Counted from the first letter of the stretch, positions 26,686 through 37,200 are shown. The stretch is 64,000 nucleotides of DNA from Planctellipticum sp942493135 (GCA_942493135.1 OW818684.1:6076001-6140000); one strand, 5' to 3'. A program made the numbers and translations. Notes: a model not told the origin generated them from the letters alone.

Positions 26686-27716
26686 ACTACCTGGTGGTCA
26701 AACTCAGCTCCATGGGCGACATCATCATGGCGACTCCATGCCTGCGTGCCATTCGCCAGCACGACCCGAAAGCCCATATCGCAATGGCAATCGGCCGCGA
26801 GTTCCTCCCGCTCATCGAGCACAACCCTCATATTGACGAGATTCTGATCCGCGAAACACGGGGAAAAACCAGACGACTTCGCACAATCGTTCAAGCCGGA
26901 ACGACGCTCGTTCGACGGCGCAGGCCGCCGTTCGATGTTGCGTTTGACCTGCAGGGCAACTTTCACAGTGCGGCCTGGGTCTACTGCAGTGGGGCGAGAA
27001 CGAAGGCCGGAATTGGCGAGCGTCGGATCGGCTGGCAGGTCACCGTGCCTCCCGATCTGACTCGGCATTCGTCGGAAATGTGCGCCGCCGTACTTCGTCG
27101 GTGTGACATACCCGTGAGCAACCTCGCTGCGGAATTGCATCTGGGGCCGGAGTCAGATCGCCAGGTCGAGCGGCGGCTTCGGCAGGCTGGATTGCCGTCT
27201 GGCGGATTCCTGCTGATCAGCCCGTTCACTCTGTGGCGGTCGAAGGAATGGCCGCAGGCGAACTGCGTCTCGTTGATTCACCGTCTGGCGGCGTCTGTCA
27301 ATCTGCCGATTGTCCTCACCGGCAGCGAAGCCGATGGCCGGGGAGCCAACGAATTTCTGCAGCTCATTGAGGGAAGCGGGGCTGTCTCAATGATCGGGGC
27401 CCTGCGGTTGGATGAAGCGTTGTGTCTGTACCGGCGAGCCCGAATCGTGGTTTCCGGCGACAGTGGTCCGATGCATGCCGCCGCTGCCCTCGGGACACCC
27501 GTCATCGCGCTGTTTGGCCCCACCTGGCCCGAAGTGACGGGGCCCCTGGGGACGGGACATCGGGTCATTCAGGCCCGCCGTCCCCCGCACCATACGACTT
27601 ATCGCGTTCCGGGCTCCGAGAGTTACATGGCTGCGATCCGCGAGGATGACGTTTTCGAGGCCGTGAACCAGATCTTGCTGGAGACAACCGCGGCGTTTCA
27701 TGTTGCACCGTCCTGA
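26682..27716 (+). CDS. Family 9 glycosyltransferase (heptosyltransferase I-like)
   Basis: A 344-residue GT9 protein: KLSSMGDIIMATPCLRAI at the N-terminus (the usual SSxGDxxxxxP), ISPFTLWRSKEWP in the donor domain, and GDSGPMHAAAALGTPVIALF then GPTWPEVTGP at the C-terminus. It resembles WaaC-type heptosyltransferases. The ATGA overlap with the preceding GT9 gene suggests coupling. Planctomycetes have LPS-like outer-membrane lipids, so two heptosyltransferase-like genes beside an MsbA-like exporter fit core assembly. Confidence 0.9.
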   Translation: MNYLVVKLSSMGDIIMATPCLRAIRQHDPKAHIAMAIGREFLPLIEHNPHIDEILIRETRGKTRRLRTIVQAGTTLVRRRRPPFDVAFDLQGNFHSAAWVYCSGARTKAGIGERRIGWQVTVPPDLTRHSSEMCAAVLRRCDIPVSNLAAELHLGPESDRQVERRLRQAGLPSGGFLLISPFTLWRSKEWPQANCVSLIHRLAASVNLPIVLTGSEADGRGANEFLQLIEGSGAVSMIGALRLDEALCLYRRARIVVSGDSGPMHAAAALGTPVIALFGPTWPEVTGPLGTGHRVIQARRPPHHTTYRVPGSESYMAAIREDDVFEAVNQILLETTAAFHVAPS

Positions 27717-27976
27717 GTAACGTCATTTCGGGGGGATCCAAGATCCCGCCTTGACAGGCACTCCGGTTCTTCCACAATTACGCCCCGCTTGGGGCGGTCC
27801 GTCGTTCGCCGGGCGTTTTGAATGGGAATCCCGGCGGCTCCAGTAGCAGGCGAATTCTCCACCTTGGTCTGTCCGCGGCCGCTGGTAGAGCGATTCCCTC
27901 ATGGCCTCTCTGTGAGTCATTTCTGCATGAGTCGGATTCAGCGTTCGTATTCGACAATTCGGGAGGCCGCCTCGCC

Positions 27977-29893
27977 GTGCAAAACTTCTACCGAGCGCTC
28001 CGCGAGGCCTGGCGCTACTGGCCGATATTGACCGCCGCGATGATCTGCTCGCTCTTCGCAGCGGTACTCTGGGGCGCCAACATCGTCTTGCTGTTTCCCA
28101 TCGTCGAAGCCACCGTACACGGTGACAACCTGCAGACATGGAACGGGAAACGGATCGCCGAGTCCCGGGAGAAGCTTCTCGCTCTGGAAGCCGACCTCCA
28201 AACGGCGGAACGGTCTCCCGCGACAGGGGGCTCTCTTCGTCAGCAGCAGGACCAGGTCCGGTCCGTGCTGCTGGCGGAGCAGGCCAGCCTGCAGTCGCGC
28301 GAACAACTGCAGCCCTGGCTGGAAGCCTGGCTTCCGAATAGTCCCTTGCGGACCGTGCTGCTGGTGCTGGTTCTCGTCGTGTGCGGCACGCTGCTGAAGC
28401 AACTGTTCGGCATCGCCAACGCGGTGCTGGTCAGCTACGTCTCGCTCAGCATCGCCCGCGATTTGCGGATGCAGGTGTTCGGCAAAGCCGTCGCCCTGGA
28501 CAGGCGCGGATTCCAATCGCTGGGGATCAGCAGCTTCATGACCACGATCACGCAAACGACCGACAGTGTGGCCCAGGGAATTACGGCCTTCTATGGCGGA
28601 TTGCTGTCCGAGCCCTTGCGAATCCTTTCGTGCCTGTCGCTGGCGTTTTTAATGTCGTGGCGTCTGACACTCGCGTCGCTGATCTTCATGCCCGTCATGG
28701 TCTGGCTGATCGTCTGGCTGAACCGCAAAATCCGCGAAATGGCCCGGCAGGCGTGGAATCGGACTCGGGCCTTCCATCACATCATGCTGGAAGTCTTCAC
28801 GGCTCTCCCGACAGTCCAGGCCAACACGATGGAGGAGTTCGAGCGGGAACGTTTCCGAGCGGCTACCGGACAGATGCGCCGCATCGGAGTCCAGGCCAGT
28901 TTCTACAGCGCTTTGGCCAATCCCGTCACCGAAGTCTTCAGCGTTGCGGTTCTTTGCACGGGGCTGGGGGCGGCACTGTACCTGGCGATCTCGCAGGAAA
29001 CGCACCTCTTTGGCATCCCGCTGTCCAGCCAGCACATGTCGGTGACGGAACTCACCGTGGTGTTCGGACTGCTCATTGGCGCGACCGAGCCGCTCCGCAA
29101 ACTGTCCGGCGCCATCAGTGGCGTCAACACCGGATCGGCCGCGGCGGAGCTGCTGTATCCGCTGCTCGATGCGCAGTCGCAGATCGTCGACTCGCCCGAT
29201 CCTCAATCCGTTTCCCGTCCGCATCGATCTATTGAGTTTCGCGACGTGGCTTTCAGCTATGACGGACAACACCACGTTCTCACCAGGGGGAATCTAACGA
29301 TTCCCTTCGGCGAGCGCCTCGCGGTCGTCGGCGCGAACGGCAGCGGCAAGAGCACGCTGGTCAATCTGATCTGCCGATTCTACGACCCGCAGAAAGGGTC
29401 CGTCCTGATCGACGGTGTATCCCTCAAGGATCTGTCGGTGCACGATCTCCGCAGCCGAATTGCCGTCGTGACGCAGCAGTCGGATTTCTTCAACGAGACC
29501 ATTCTGCACAACATCCGTTACGGTCGATGGGAAGCCACGGACGAAGAAGTTGTCGAAGCGGCGAAGAAGGCGCGGGCGCACGAATTCATCCGCGAATTCG
29601 CCGAGGGCTACCAGACGCTAGTCGGTCCCGGCGGGCAGCGTCTCAGCGGCGGACAACGCCAGCGGATTGCGCTGGCCCGCGCACTCCTGCGTAACGCCGA
29701 GATCCTCATTCTCGACGAAGCCACGAATCAGATCGACGTCGAGAGTGAGGAACTGATTCACGCGACGCTGCTGGAACATGGTTGCGGGTGTACCATGATC
29801 ATGGTGACACACCGCCAGAGCACTTTGCGACTGGCCACGCGCGTTGTCCAGGTGGCGGGTGGAGAATTGGTCGAAGTTGCAGATGCCGCATGA
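27977..29893 (+). CDS. MsbA-like ABC exporter (permease-ATPase fusion)
   Basis: A 638-residue half-transporter with an N-terminal six-helix exporter domain and a C-terminal ATPase. Walker A is GANGSGKST, the signature LSGGQRQRIALARALL, Walker B ILILDEATNQID, and the switch His is in VTHRQ. Between the first two membrane helices lies a long hydrophilic insert (about 60-120) with coiled-coil character. GTG at 27977 is chosen because GGGAGG lies at 27961-27966 and the membrane domain follows directly; the frame is open back to 27818. It would flip a lipid-linked glycan or lipid A-like molecule and closes the glycan cluster. A 260-bp gap precedes it. Confidence 0.88.
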   Translation: MQNFYRALREAWRYWPILTAAMICSLFAAVLWGANIVLLFPIVEATVHGDNLQTWNGKRIAESREKLLALEADLQTAERSPATGGSLRQQQDQVRSVLLAEQASLQSREQLQPWLEAWLPNSPLRTVLLVLVLVVCGTLLKQLFGIANAVLVSYVSLSIARDLRMQVFGKAVALDRRGFQSLGISSFMTTITQTTDSVAQGITAFYGGLLSEPLRILSCLSLAFLMSWRLTLASLIFMPVMVWLIVWLNRKIREMARQAWNRTRAFHHIMLEVFTALPTVQANTMEEFERERFRAATGQMRRIGVQASFYSALANPVTEVFSVAVLCTGLGAALYLAISQETHLFGIPLSSQHMSVTELTVVFGLLIGATEPLRKLSGAISGVNTGSAAAELLYPLLDAQSQIVDSPDPQSVSRPHRSIEFRDVAFSYDGQHHVLTRGNLTIPFGERLAVVGANGSGKSTLVNLICRFYDPQKGSVLIDGVSLKDLSVHDLRSRIAVVTQQSDFFNETILHNIRYGRWEATDEEVVEAAKKARAHEFIREFAEGYQTLVGPGGQRLSGGQRQRIALARALLRNAEILILDEATNQIDVESEELIHATLLEHGCGCTMIMVTHRQSTLRLATRVVQVAGGELVEVADAA

Positions 29894-29902
29894 GCGGCAT
29901 CT
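29881..29902 (+). other. Perfect hairpin spanning the stop codon of the exporter gene
   Basis: AGATGCCGC (29881-29889) pairs perfectly with GCGGCATCT (29894-29902) around an ATGA loop that contains the TGA stop. No U tract follows, so it is not a classic intrinsic terminator. It could protect the 3' end or help ribosome release. The rest of the intergenic stretch to 30155 shows nothing recognisable. Confidence 0.5.
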
Positions 29903-30155
29903 GTCGCCGGAAGCAATCGTTTCCGTGCCGCGACGATATCTGACTGGTGTTCGAGCCATTGCTGTCGGCCAGTGCCCGGATCGCCGATCGCGTCGCAGGC
30001 GCGGAGAAGTGTAAATCGCGACTTTTTTACGATTCGTGGTTCAGTGACAAGTTGGTGGACGCGGCACGAAGCGGACGGAGACCACCGCCTGCGATGCCGT
30101 TGTCCGCACGCGGCAGCAAGCCGATGTCGGCAAGCCAGGCCAGTGAACGTCGCGG

Positions 30156-30975
30156 TCATGCATCCCACATCGGTCCCTTGTACCCGTTGAGGCCGTGGCC
30201 GCCGGAGGCAAGTTCCAGGAATTCGCAGGGGACTTGTCTGGCCCGCATTGCGTCGTAGAACATCCGGCTGTTGGCGGGAACGACGTCTGCATCGTCCTGA
30301 GCGTGGGCCAGGAAAGTCGGAGGCGTTCTGGCGGTCACCTGCTTCTCATTAGAGTAGCGTTCGACCAGATCCGACGTTGGTTCTTTCCCGAGAAGATTCT
30401 GTTTCGAACCCTGATGCGACTTCTCGCCCATTGTGATCACGGGATAGACGAGAATCGCAAAGTCCGGGCGACTGCCGACTCGCTCGACGGCGTCGGTCGA
30501 CTTGGGATCACCGTCATCGAAGTGCGTCGCAGCCGTTGCGGCAAGGTGGCCGCCGGCCGAAAAACCAATGATGCCGATCCGTGCCGGATTGATCTCCCAC
30601 GCCTTGGCGTTGAAGCGTACGTTGCGAATCGCGAGTTGAGCATCGAGCAGCGGAATCTGGTGGTGCTCCGCGGGCAACCGGTATTCCAGGACGATTCCCG
30701 CAAGGCCGTGAGAGTTCAGCCAGGCCGCGATGCCTTGTCACTCCTGCGGATACGGCGCGGCCGCCGTATCCGCCACCCGGGCAAATCACAACCGCGGCGC
30801 CGTTGGCAATTGCGGGGCCATCGACGGTGATCCAGAGCTCGGTGTCCTCAATTCTTCCGTCACCAAGTGAGGCTCGGCCATTCCAGAGGCTGGTGTGATC
30901 GGCGTCGGCAGACGCCAATCGGTCGATGAGCAAAGACAGCGCCGCGATGAACAGGACGAGGATCAAGCGTCGCAT
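30156..30975 (-). pseudogene. Frameshifted secreted alpha/beta-hydrolase (BD-FAE/acetyl-esterase type)
   Basis: Two overlapping frames form one gene. The upstream frame gives a signal peptide (MRRLILVLFIAALSLLIDRL) and the oxyanion segment VVICPGGGYGG. The downstream frame gives GIAAWLNSHGLAGIVLEYRL, then the nucleophile motif GFSAGGH, AQDDADVV (Asp) and GGHGLNGY (His): a full Ser-Asp-His triad. The switch falls near 30733-30748, where the downstream frame carries a TGA just before GIAAW; a one-base insertion would account for it. When intact it would be a periplasmic or secreted carbohydrate esterase or lipase-like enzyme of about 270 residues. Mutation and consensus error cannot be told apart here. 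Confidence 0.8.
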
Positions 30976-31086
30976 TCAGTGCTTTTGCAGAGTCGACGGT
31001 TTCGTCGCGGCGTTGTCCGACGTACTGCAACCTGGATCGTTAGGCCCTGCAGAAGTAATGGATGCCCAAGTTGATTGGTCCGGATA

Positions 31087-31146
31087 TCACGGTTCGAACA
31101 TCGCTTCCACGAGATCGTCGTCGTTCCAGGCGGTAATTGATCCCGG
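31087..31146 (-). pseudogene. Remnant of an ISAs1-type transposase C-terminus
   Basis: On the minus strand these bases read ITAWNDDDLVEAMFEP and a stop, aligned with the end of the intact transposase 300 bp away (LTAARNDDYLAEVLFGK). The DNA is similar too: CTTCCACGAGATCGTCGTC against CTTCCGCCAGGTAGTCGTC. Upstream the frame is broken. It is the decayed end of a second, diverged element of the same family. The rest of 30976-31390 has no recognisable gene. Confidence 0.65.
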
Positions 31147-31390
31147 ACCGTCGAAATGCTGTCACCTCGACGATCTACGACATGCGGCTGTCGAGTCCGA
31201 CGCTCCGTTAAGTTTCAAGTGTGCAGAGTGCGTGGCATTTGTGTCAGCGGCTGCAGAGGCCAGGTGTTCCTCCAGCTTCGCTGCCTTGACTGCCTGGGCA
31301 GACATCTGGGACGGCGGCTCCGTCGCGGCATTCTTCTGATGTGCGACGAACTCGCCCCGCTCTCTCACAGTTGTCAGCGACTTCTGCCAG

Positions 31391-32651
31391 CAGGGCAATC
31401 GCACCATAACTCACTTGCCGAACAACACTTCCGCCAGGTAGTCGTCGTTCCGGGCGGCGGTGAGCCGCTTGTTCTTGATCCCCACCTTGGACGTGCGGTT
31501 GTTCTTCAGCAGGCTCAGTGCCGTCCGGCGCAGGCTGCTCAGGTTGGCGTCCGCATGCCCTTTCCGCACCCGGCACTGGTCTTCGCCGAAGGTCACGTCG
31601 AGCTGCCAGTGCAACCGGTTCTCGATCGCCCAATGGCTCCGCACCGCCTCGCCGAAGCGTTTCGCCGACAGCTTGCGGCTCAGGATGTAGCACCGCACTT
31701 CAGCCGCCTCCTTGCCGCCGCGGACCGTCTCGCCGATGGCAATTCCGATCGCCTTGAGCTTGGCCCACCGTCCACGGTCCGGCAGGTTGTCGGGGGCCGT
31801 GCACACGAAGTACGAACGATGTTCGTCCCGGCCGTGGCCATGTTCCCGCGTCTCGTGCCGGCTGACTTTGACTCGCGCGAAGTCGTCGCCGAACTGGTCC
31901 TCGAAGAAGTCGACGATCCCCTGGTGCAGCGTCGGCTGATTCCCCTTCACCGCCAGCACGTAATCGGCTCCGCCATCCACGATGGCCTGCGCGATTTCCG
32001 TCTGGCAGCCCATCGCGTCAATCGTCACCAGACAGCCGGAAAGCTCCAGAATCTGCAGCAGTTTCGGGATGGCCGTAATTTCGTTGGACTTCGCATCGAC
32101 CACGACCTGCCCCAGGCTGACGTGGTTTGCCGTCGCCCAGGCGCTGACCATGTGGATCGCCGCTTTGCTGCTGGCGGCGTCGAAGCTCCGCCGCAGGGTC
32201 TTGCCGTCGATGGCCACCACCTGCCCGGCGGTGATCTCGTGCAGCGCGGTGATCCAGTTCAGCAGACAGCGTTCGAACTCGGCCGGTTTCAGCGCACCGA
32301 GAATGGCGTTGAACCGGTCGTGCGAAGGGATGCCGTCCGACAGGTCGAGAAACCCTTCCAGCCACTTCCGCTTCTGCGTTCCCCACGCGGCGATGGCCAC
32401 GAAGTCATCGGCTCCCGCGATCACGGCGCACAAGGCGATGGTGGCGACGTTGATCAGCGGATAAGTGCCCTCGCGTCGGCGCGGGTCGGTCAGCGTGCTG
32501 AATTGATCCTGAATGCGAGACGATGGGGAACGAGGCATGAGGGCGCTTCCGTGGCCAGCTGCGACTCGCCCACCGACCACACGGCCGACACAACGCGGCA
32601 AATCACCCTGCCTATTCATGACAGATCGCCCAGCATGGCGCAATTGCCCTG
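31391..32651. mobile_element. ISAs1-family insertion sequence, complete
   Basis: A 1,261-bp element bounded by terminal inverted repeats: CAGGGCAATCGCACCAT at 31391-31407 and ATGGCGCAATTGCCCTG at 32635-32651, matching at 15 of 17 positions. One transposase gene occupies most of it. Flanking bases CTTCTGCCAG (31381-31390) and CTTCCACCAG (32652-32661) agree at eight of ten positions and may be a decayed target duplication. It lies about 90 bp beyond the stop of the MBL-fold gene and disrupts no visible gene. The transposase looks intact, so the element may be active. Confidence 0.88.
31411..32538 (-). CDS. ISAs1-family DDE transposase
   Basis: A 375-residue transposase with an N-terminal DUF4338-like/DDE_Tnp_1-associated region (DPRRREGTYPLINVATIAL) and a DDE catalytic core: first Asp in VVAIDGKTLRRS, second in VTIDAMGCQTEIA, Glu in SHWAIENRLHWQLDV. 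Length matches the family. The start at 32538 was chosen because homology begins at about MPRSPSSRIQDQF; the frame is open further upstream to beyond the terminal repeat. The stop falls three bases inside the left terminal repeat end. It catalyses cut-and-paste movement of the element. Confidence 0.93.
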   Translation of the reverse strand: MPRSPSSRIQDQFSTLTDPRRREGTYPLINVATIALCAVIAGADDFVAIAAWGTQKRKWLEGFLDLSDGIPSHDRFNAILGALKPAEFERCLLNWITALHEITAGQVVAIDGKTLRRSFDAASSKAAIHMVSAWATANHVSLGQVVVDAKSNEITAIPKLLQILELSGCLVTIDAMGCQTEIAQAIVDGGADYVLAVKGNQPTLHQGIVDFFEDQFGDDFARVKVSRHETREHGHGRDEHRSYFVCTAPDNLPDRGRWAKLKAIGIAIGETVRGGKEAAEVRCYILSRKLSAKRFGEAVRSHWAIENRLHWQLDVTFGEDQCRVRKGHADANLSSLRRTALSLLKNNRTSKVGIKNKRLTAARNDDYLAEVLFGK

Positions 32652-32741
32652 CTTCCACCAGGCCGGTCCCATTCTGTCATTGCCGCAGCCAGACAGTCTG
32701 CGACCAAGGTGGGGCGCCGCGCCGACCGAACCAATTCTGGA

Positions 32742-34268
32742 CTATTTGAGTAAGTACTCGACGAATAGCGGATCGGCTGTCGAGACATGCGTCGCTGCCT
32801 TCTGATACTTCGCCCATTCGGCCCATTGAGCGGCCGGCTCCATGCCCTCGAACGCGCTTTCGACTTGATCCCCCTTGGCCGCGGGTGCCGCCCATCCCAG
32901 GTCAGCCCGCGCAACGCGTCCCTGGCAACGCTTCAGCAGTTCGCGGTACAGCGGACGGGCGGGCATCTGCCACGAATCCCTTGGGTTGCGCGACAGTGCA
33001 ACGCCCCGATCGACTGGAATAAAGGCGACCAATTCATTCTCCCGAGTCATCAATTCGAGTCCCTTCCCCCTGGCCGTTGCATTGTGGCTGCTGTGATGGC
33101 CGACCTTATAGAAGACGGTCCGTGCGAGCAGGTCGGCCGCGACAATTTCGTGTTCCGTTCCCGACGCGTCCTTGACGGTCCACTTGATCTCGGGCTCGTG
33201 CCACGACAGCCAGTTCCCCTCCTGGGCGTCGGCCGGGAACAGCAGCACCTTGCCATCCGCGATCCGCTCGAAGGCCAGAACCAGGCTGGTGTTATTCGTC
33301 AGGTTGTCGAGTTGAAGGGCCAGTTCGGAGGATCCGTTCAGCCAGTCGTAATCGATCCGCCGCCAGGCCTCATCCGCGTCGACATAGCTCGGATACTGTT
33401 CCCCTCGCACCCGTCGGCCGGTCTGGTTGTAGCGTTCGTCGAACGGCAGTGCCGCATCGATCTGGGGCGTTGAACTGTCCAGATGAAGTGCCGCCGTCCT
33501 GCCAAGCGTCGCCGCCAGGCCGTAGAGCTCGTCGCTTGCGTGCGATCCGGCATTTTTGAGGAACTGATCTTTCCGCGGAGGACCCAGAACATAGACGCGG
33601 AAACCCGGAATCTGGTCCTCAATCAGGTCGCCCGGATTGAAGTAACGCGGTTTCGCCCCCGTTCCGATGCGGACGAATTCCATGGCGTCGTTGACGGTCT
33701 CTGCCAACGTCGCCCCCAGCGTGACATCCCCGGCGAATCCCAGGAGATCCAGAACATTCAGGCAGACTGGCTGATCGGGCGCAACCTGCGAGACTTGATA
33801 CAAAGCCGTCCCGAGGTCCCCCTTGTATTTCGCAATTCTCCGGGCGTCCAGATCGGTCGGATTCTCCGTCCAAGCCAGCCAGACCTGGCCGACATTCCCT
33901 TTCAAGACGGGCTGAAGATCTTTGCGAAACCCGGACACATGATCCTGATGCTCGTGCGTCGCCACCAGGACGTCGATCTTCTTTCCCTGTCCGATCAGAC
34001 TCATCAAGTACGCAGCGATTGACGCCGTGTTGATCGTTGTCGCCTTGTTGCCAAGAGTACCACAGTCGATCAGCATTCGACGTTCATCTGGCCCCTGATC
34101 ATCGAATGTCACCAGGAACGAATCACCCAGCCCTTGCCGAAACATCTGGACGCGAACTTCAGGGACGTGCGACTTCGAACGGGCCCTGGTCCGTACCGCC
34201 TTCTTGCCGCCGGCCGGGGCGTTCTTCGCGACCCTCGTCTTTTTCATGACCGCCTTCTTTTTCGCCAT
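32742..34268 (-). CDS. ComEC-like metallo-beta-lactamase-fold hydrolase with basic N-terminal tail
   Basis: A 508-residue MBL-fold protein. After a Lys/Arg-rich N-terminal tail of about 35 residues (MAKKKAVMKKTRVAK and on), the fold begins VQMFRQGLGDSFLV, and the metal-binding HEHQDH sits at 105-110. A C-terminal VGHHSSHNAT matches the ComEC/Rec2 subgroup, whose members often act on nucleic acids or phosphodiesters. No signal peptide and no membrane helix, so unlike ComEC it is soluble; the basic tail could bind DNA or RNA. An AAGGA lies seven bases before the ATG, and the gene starts 15 bases after the dual-protease gene, forming a two-gene unit. Substrate unknown. Confidence 0.85.
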   Translation of the reverse strand: MAKKKAVMKKTRVAKNAPAGGKKAVRTRARSKSHVPEVRVQMFRQGLGDSFLVTFDDQGPDERRMLIDCGTLGNKATTINTASIAAYLMSLIGQGKKIDVLVATHEHQDHVSGFRKDLQPVLKGNVGQVWLAWTENPTDLDARRIAKYKGDLGTALYQVSQVAPDQPVCLNVLDLLGFAGDVTLGATLAETVNDAMEFVRIGTGAKPRYFNPGDLIEDQIPGFRVYVLGPPRKDQFLKNAGSHASDELYGLAATLGRTAALHLDSSTPQIDAALPFDERYNQTGRRVRGEQYPSYVDADEAWRRIDYDWLNGSSELALQLDNLTNNTSLVLAFERIADGKVLLFPADAQEGNWLSWHEPEIKWTVKDASGTEHEIVAADLLARTVFYKVGHHSSHNATARGKGLELMTRENELVAFIPVDRGVALSRNPRDSWQMPARPLYRELLKRCQGRVARADLGWAAPAAKGDQVESAFEGMEPAAQWAEWAKYQKAATHVSTADPLFVEYLLK

Positions 34269-34283
34269 GGGCTTCCTTTGCAG

Positions 34284-37200
34284 TCAACCGCGATGAACCA
34301 GGGCAAACGGTTCATCGGCGTCACGATCACCTCGCTGAGGATCGAGCGATCGCTTTCCGAGATATGTGGACCGCAACGATGCGAATTCGCGCAGGGCGAA
34401 CTCGCGCTGCCGAGCCAGCCGCGTCTGTCCAGCCGGGTCTTTTCGAATGCAATACCGCATCTGGCCCTTGTAGAGATCGGCAACGATGACGCACCCCCCC
34501 TCAAAGTCCATGGTCGGTCCCGTCGGGTCGCTGGCATCAACAGGCTTCTTCGCCGACTGGAGCAGACCGATCAGAAGCTGCGGACTGATCCCGCCATCGG
34601 GCCGCGGTCGGAAGGCCACGCGCGCGGTGTGGATTTCAAACTTCCTGGCCGGATCGATCCCCAGAAATGTTGCGTCGGCCATTTCTGTCACGCCGCCCTT
34701 CCGGAAATACTTCACGAGCGCATCATGCAGTTCCCGACGCAGGTTCCGCTCGCGAAAAAAGATTTCTTCTCGCGACTTGGCAAACAGCATCTTCCCGCTG
34801 ACACGCCGCAACTGACCGATCCGCCCTTTCAGCCAGTTCGACGGAGCAAACGACTCCTCGTCGACGTTACGCCATTTCAAGCTGCCGACGCTCAGCGTTC
34901 TCACGCCCGGGGGAAAGATCCCCCGCCGTTGAAACGCTTCGACGAACGACACCCGGTAATGCAGATAGTCGTCCTCGACGAGATCGCAGTCCGCAGTGAT
35001 GATGGCCCGCAGGTACTCGCCGAAGGTGATATCCGTCGGCGGGCAGTAGTCCAGAGCGCGAATGCACATCGTCAGTACATGCTGAGCTGCTTTTGCCGCC
35101 TCGTCTGCGAGACGCAGCACCAGATCGGGATGAATCGCACCTTGCCGGAGAATGCCGCTGCCCCCCGTGGCCAGTCGCAGCAGATCGCTGGTCCGGCGTC
35201 GGTAGATTGACAGGAATGCATCGAAAACAGCCGCCACAAGGATCCTTCCCCGGGCATGGGGCTCCAGAACAGTCTGGTAGTCCGCGGGATCGGGCACGTC
35301 CTTAAGCCACTGCCCCTCGTCCAGGCGTCCTGCCGCGTCGCGCAGCGCCGTCCGCTGGCCCGTTGCGAATCCGAACTGAATCGCCAGCTGGGTCAGCATG
35401 CTTTGTTCGAGCCCGATCGCCCCGCGGGTGGCGCGAATCTGGTCGGCGACTAATTCCGGAAATGTGAAATGCTGCAGCATGGCGACGCAATCCGCGAAGC
35501 CTTCGTGGAACGCCAGAACGTCAGGATTTGACGGGAGCAGCAGCCGGCGATGCATCCCGTCCAGCAGCGCATGTGTCGTCTCGTGGGCGATGATGTCGTG
35601 CGACAGACAGGTAAAGACCCTGCCGCCCGGCAGTTGCCTCCCGTCATTCACATTCACGGAATCAAAATAGCCGAACAGCAGGGCGACTTTGTTCGGCGAA
35701 TAGTACGCGTTCGCTTCGCGCAGGGCGTGAGGATAGATCCGCAGCCGTTTGACGAAATGCGAATCGTCTTTCTTATGGGGGCCCGGCGGTGGCGGCCCCG
35801 GTCGCCAAAGAGCTTTTCGGCCCAGGGCCGACTCGAAATTGTGAATCGTCAGGCTCGATACGGCATAAACCATCTGCTGGTGGAACTGCGGTGCTCCTTC
35901 GGAGGGCGGCAACCCGTCCTGGGCCAGCAGAGCCGGAATATTCAAGTCGACTGGTTGGTAAAACTTCCGGCTCGGCGGATCGACATCAATCACTTCGACG
36001 TATTCGCCGACGGGACCCGGAGTCAGCGTTTCCCACGGAACCTCCAAGGTCATTTCGGCAATCTTCGCCGTATCCAGCCGAGACGCCAGGCTCGGGTCCA
36101 CGGAGTAACCGCGAAGCTTACGACTACTGGGCGTCGGCGGAGTGACTGTCGTCGCCTTCTCCACCTCGACCGTCGCCGTTGCAGCCGCCACGGCTCCGCC
36201 GCGAAGCTCTCGCGTGGAAACCTTTGTCCGCACCGTGCGTCCCAGCGCGACCAGAACCTGTCCGGCGCGGTCCTTGAGTTTCTGTGACGCCTCGGGATGC
36301 TCTGCAACCGCCTCGAGGAACGATTGGATCTGCTTTTGCGGGACGTCATCCGCCGAGCGGTCCGGATCGGCGACCGCCTCCTCCAGCGGATTTGGCTCCG
36401 CCCGAGTCCGCCACTTCTGCACAAGCTGCGTCGCCTCCAGCCGCAGCATGGCATCCGCCTTCGATGGCGCGAGTGCCGACCGCGACAAGACGTTCAGGAA
36501 CGGAAATCCGGCGGAGTCCGCGGCGGACTTCTGCAGGACCGATGCGGCGACCGGCGCAATTGCCAGGGCATCCTTTGCTCGCAGAATCCCGTTCCCGAGC
36601 CTGTCGCGACTGCCCCCATCCGCCGACGAATCTGCAGATCGAAACAGCGCCTGCCGCACCACTTCGACGCGCATCCATGGCTCCGGATACTTGTTCCTGT
36701 CGAATAAATCGCCGGCATGGAACTGCAGATACAGAGCCGCGGCCGCTGCGATCTGCGGAGTGGCCGACGAAGTTCCTGCGCCATCCATGCGAACGATCTC
36801 GGCGCACCCCCACTGCGCCCACGGCGTATTCGGGGTGAATGCCGATAGCGCAGTCGCCATTGCCCCTTCCGGTCCCCAGTTTCCCTGCATCGTCCCTGCG
36901 GCCAGGCCGAAGTAGGGAGTCTTGTCGGCCATCACGCCGCACGCCGCCAGCACACGGCGGAACCGGGCCGGATAGACGACTTGACGCGTGGGAACTCCGA
37001 AGAGTCCTGCCGAGTAGTTGTTGCCCGCGGCGGCGACGAAAATGATGCCGGCTTCATACGCCTTGTTCACTGCGTCGGCCCAGGCAGCGGATGCAACTCC
37101 ACCCATGCTCATCGAGATCACATGAACCCGTGTTGCCTCTGCCGCACACAACTCGACCGCATAGTCAATTCCGCGGGCGACTGCGCTCGTAGTCAACTGG

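Noticed and set aside
30926..31339. 137-codon plus-strand ORF upstream of the IS
   Set aside because: It overlaps the esterase start and the antisense of the transposase relic, and its translation matches no family.
31156..32805. 549-codon plus-strand ORF across the insertion sequence
   Set aside because: It is antisense to the intact transposase, which has clear DDE residues and family homology.
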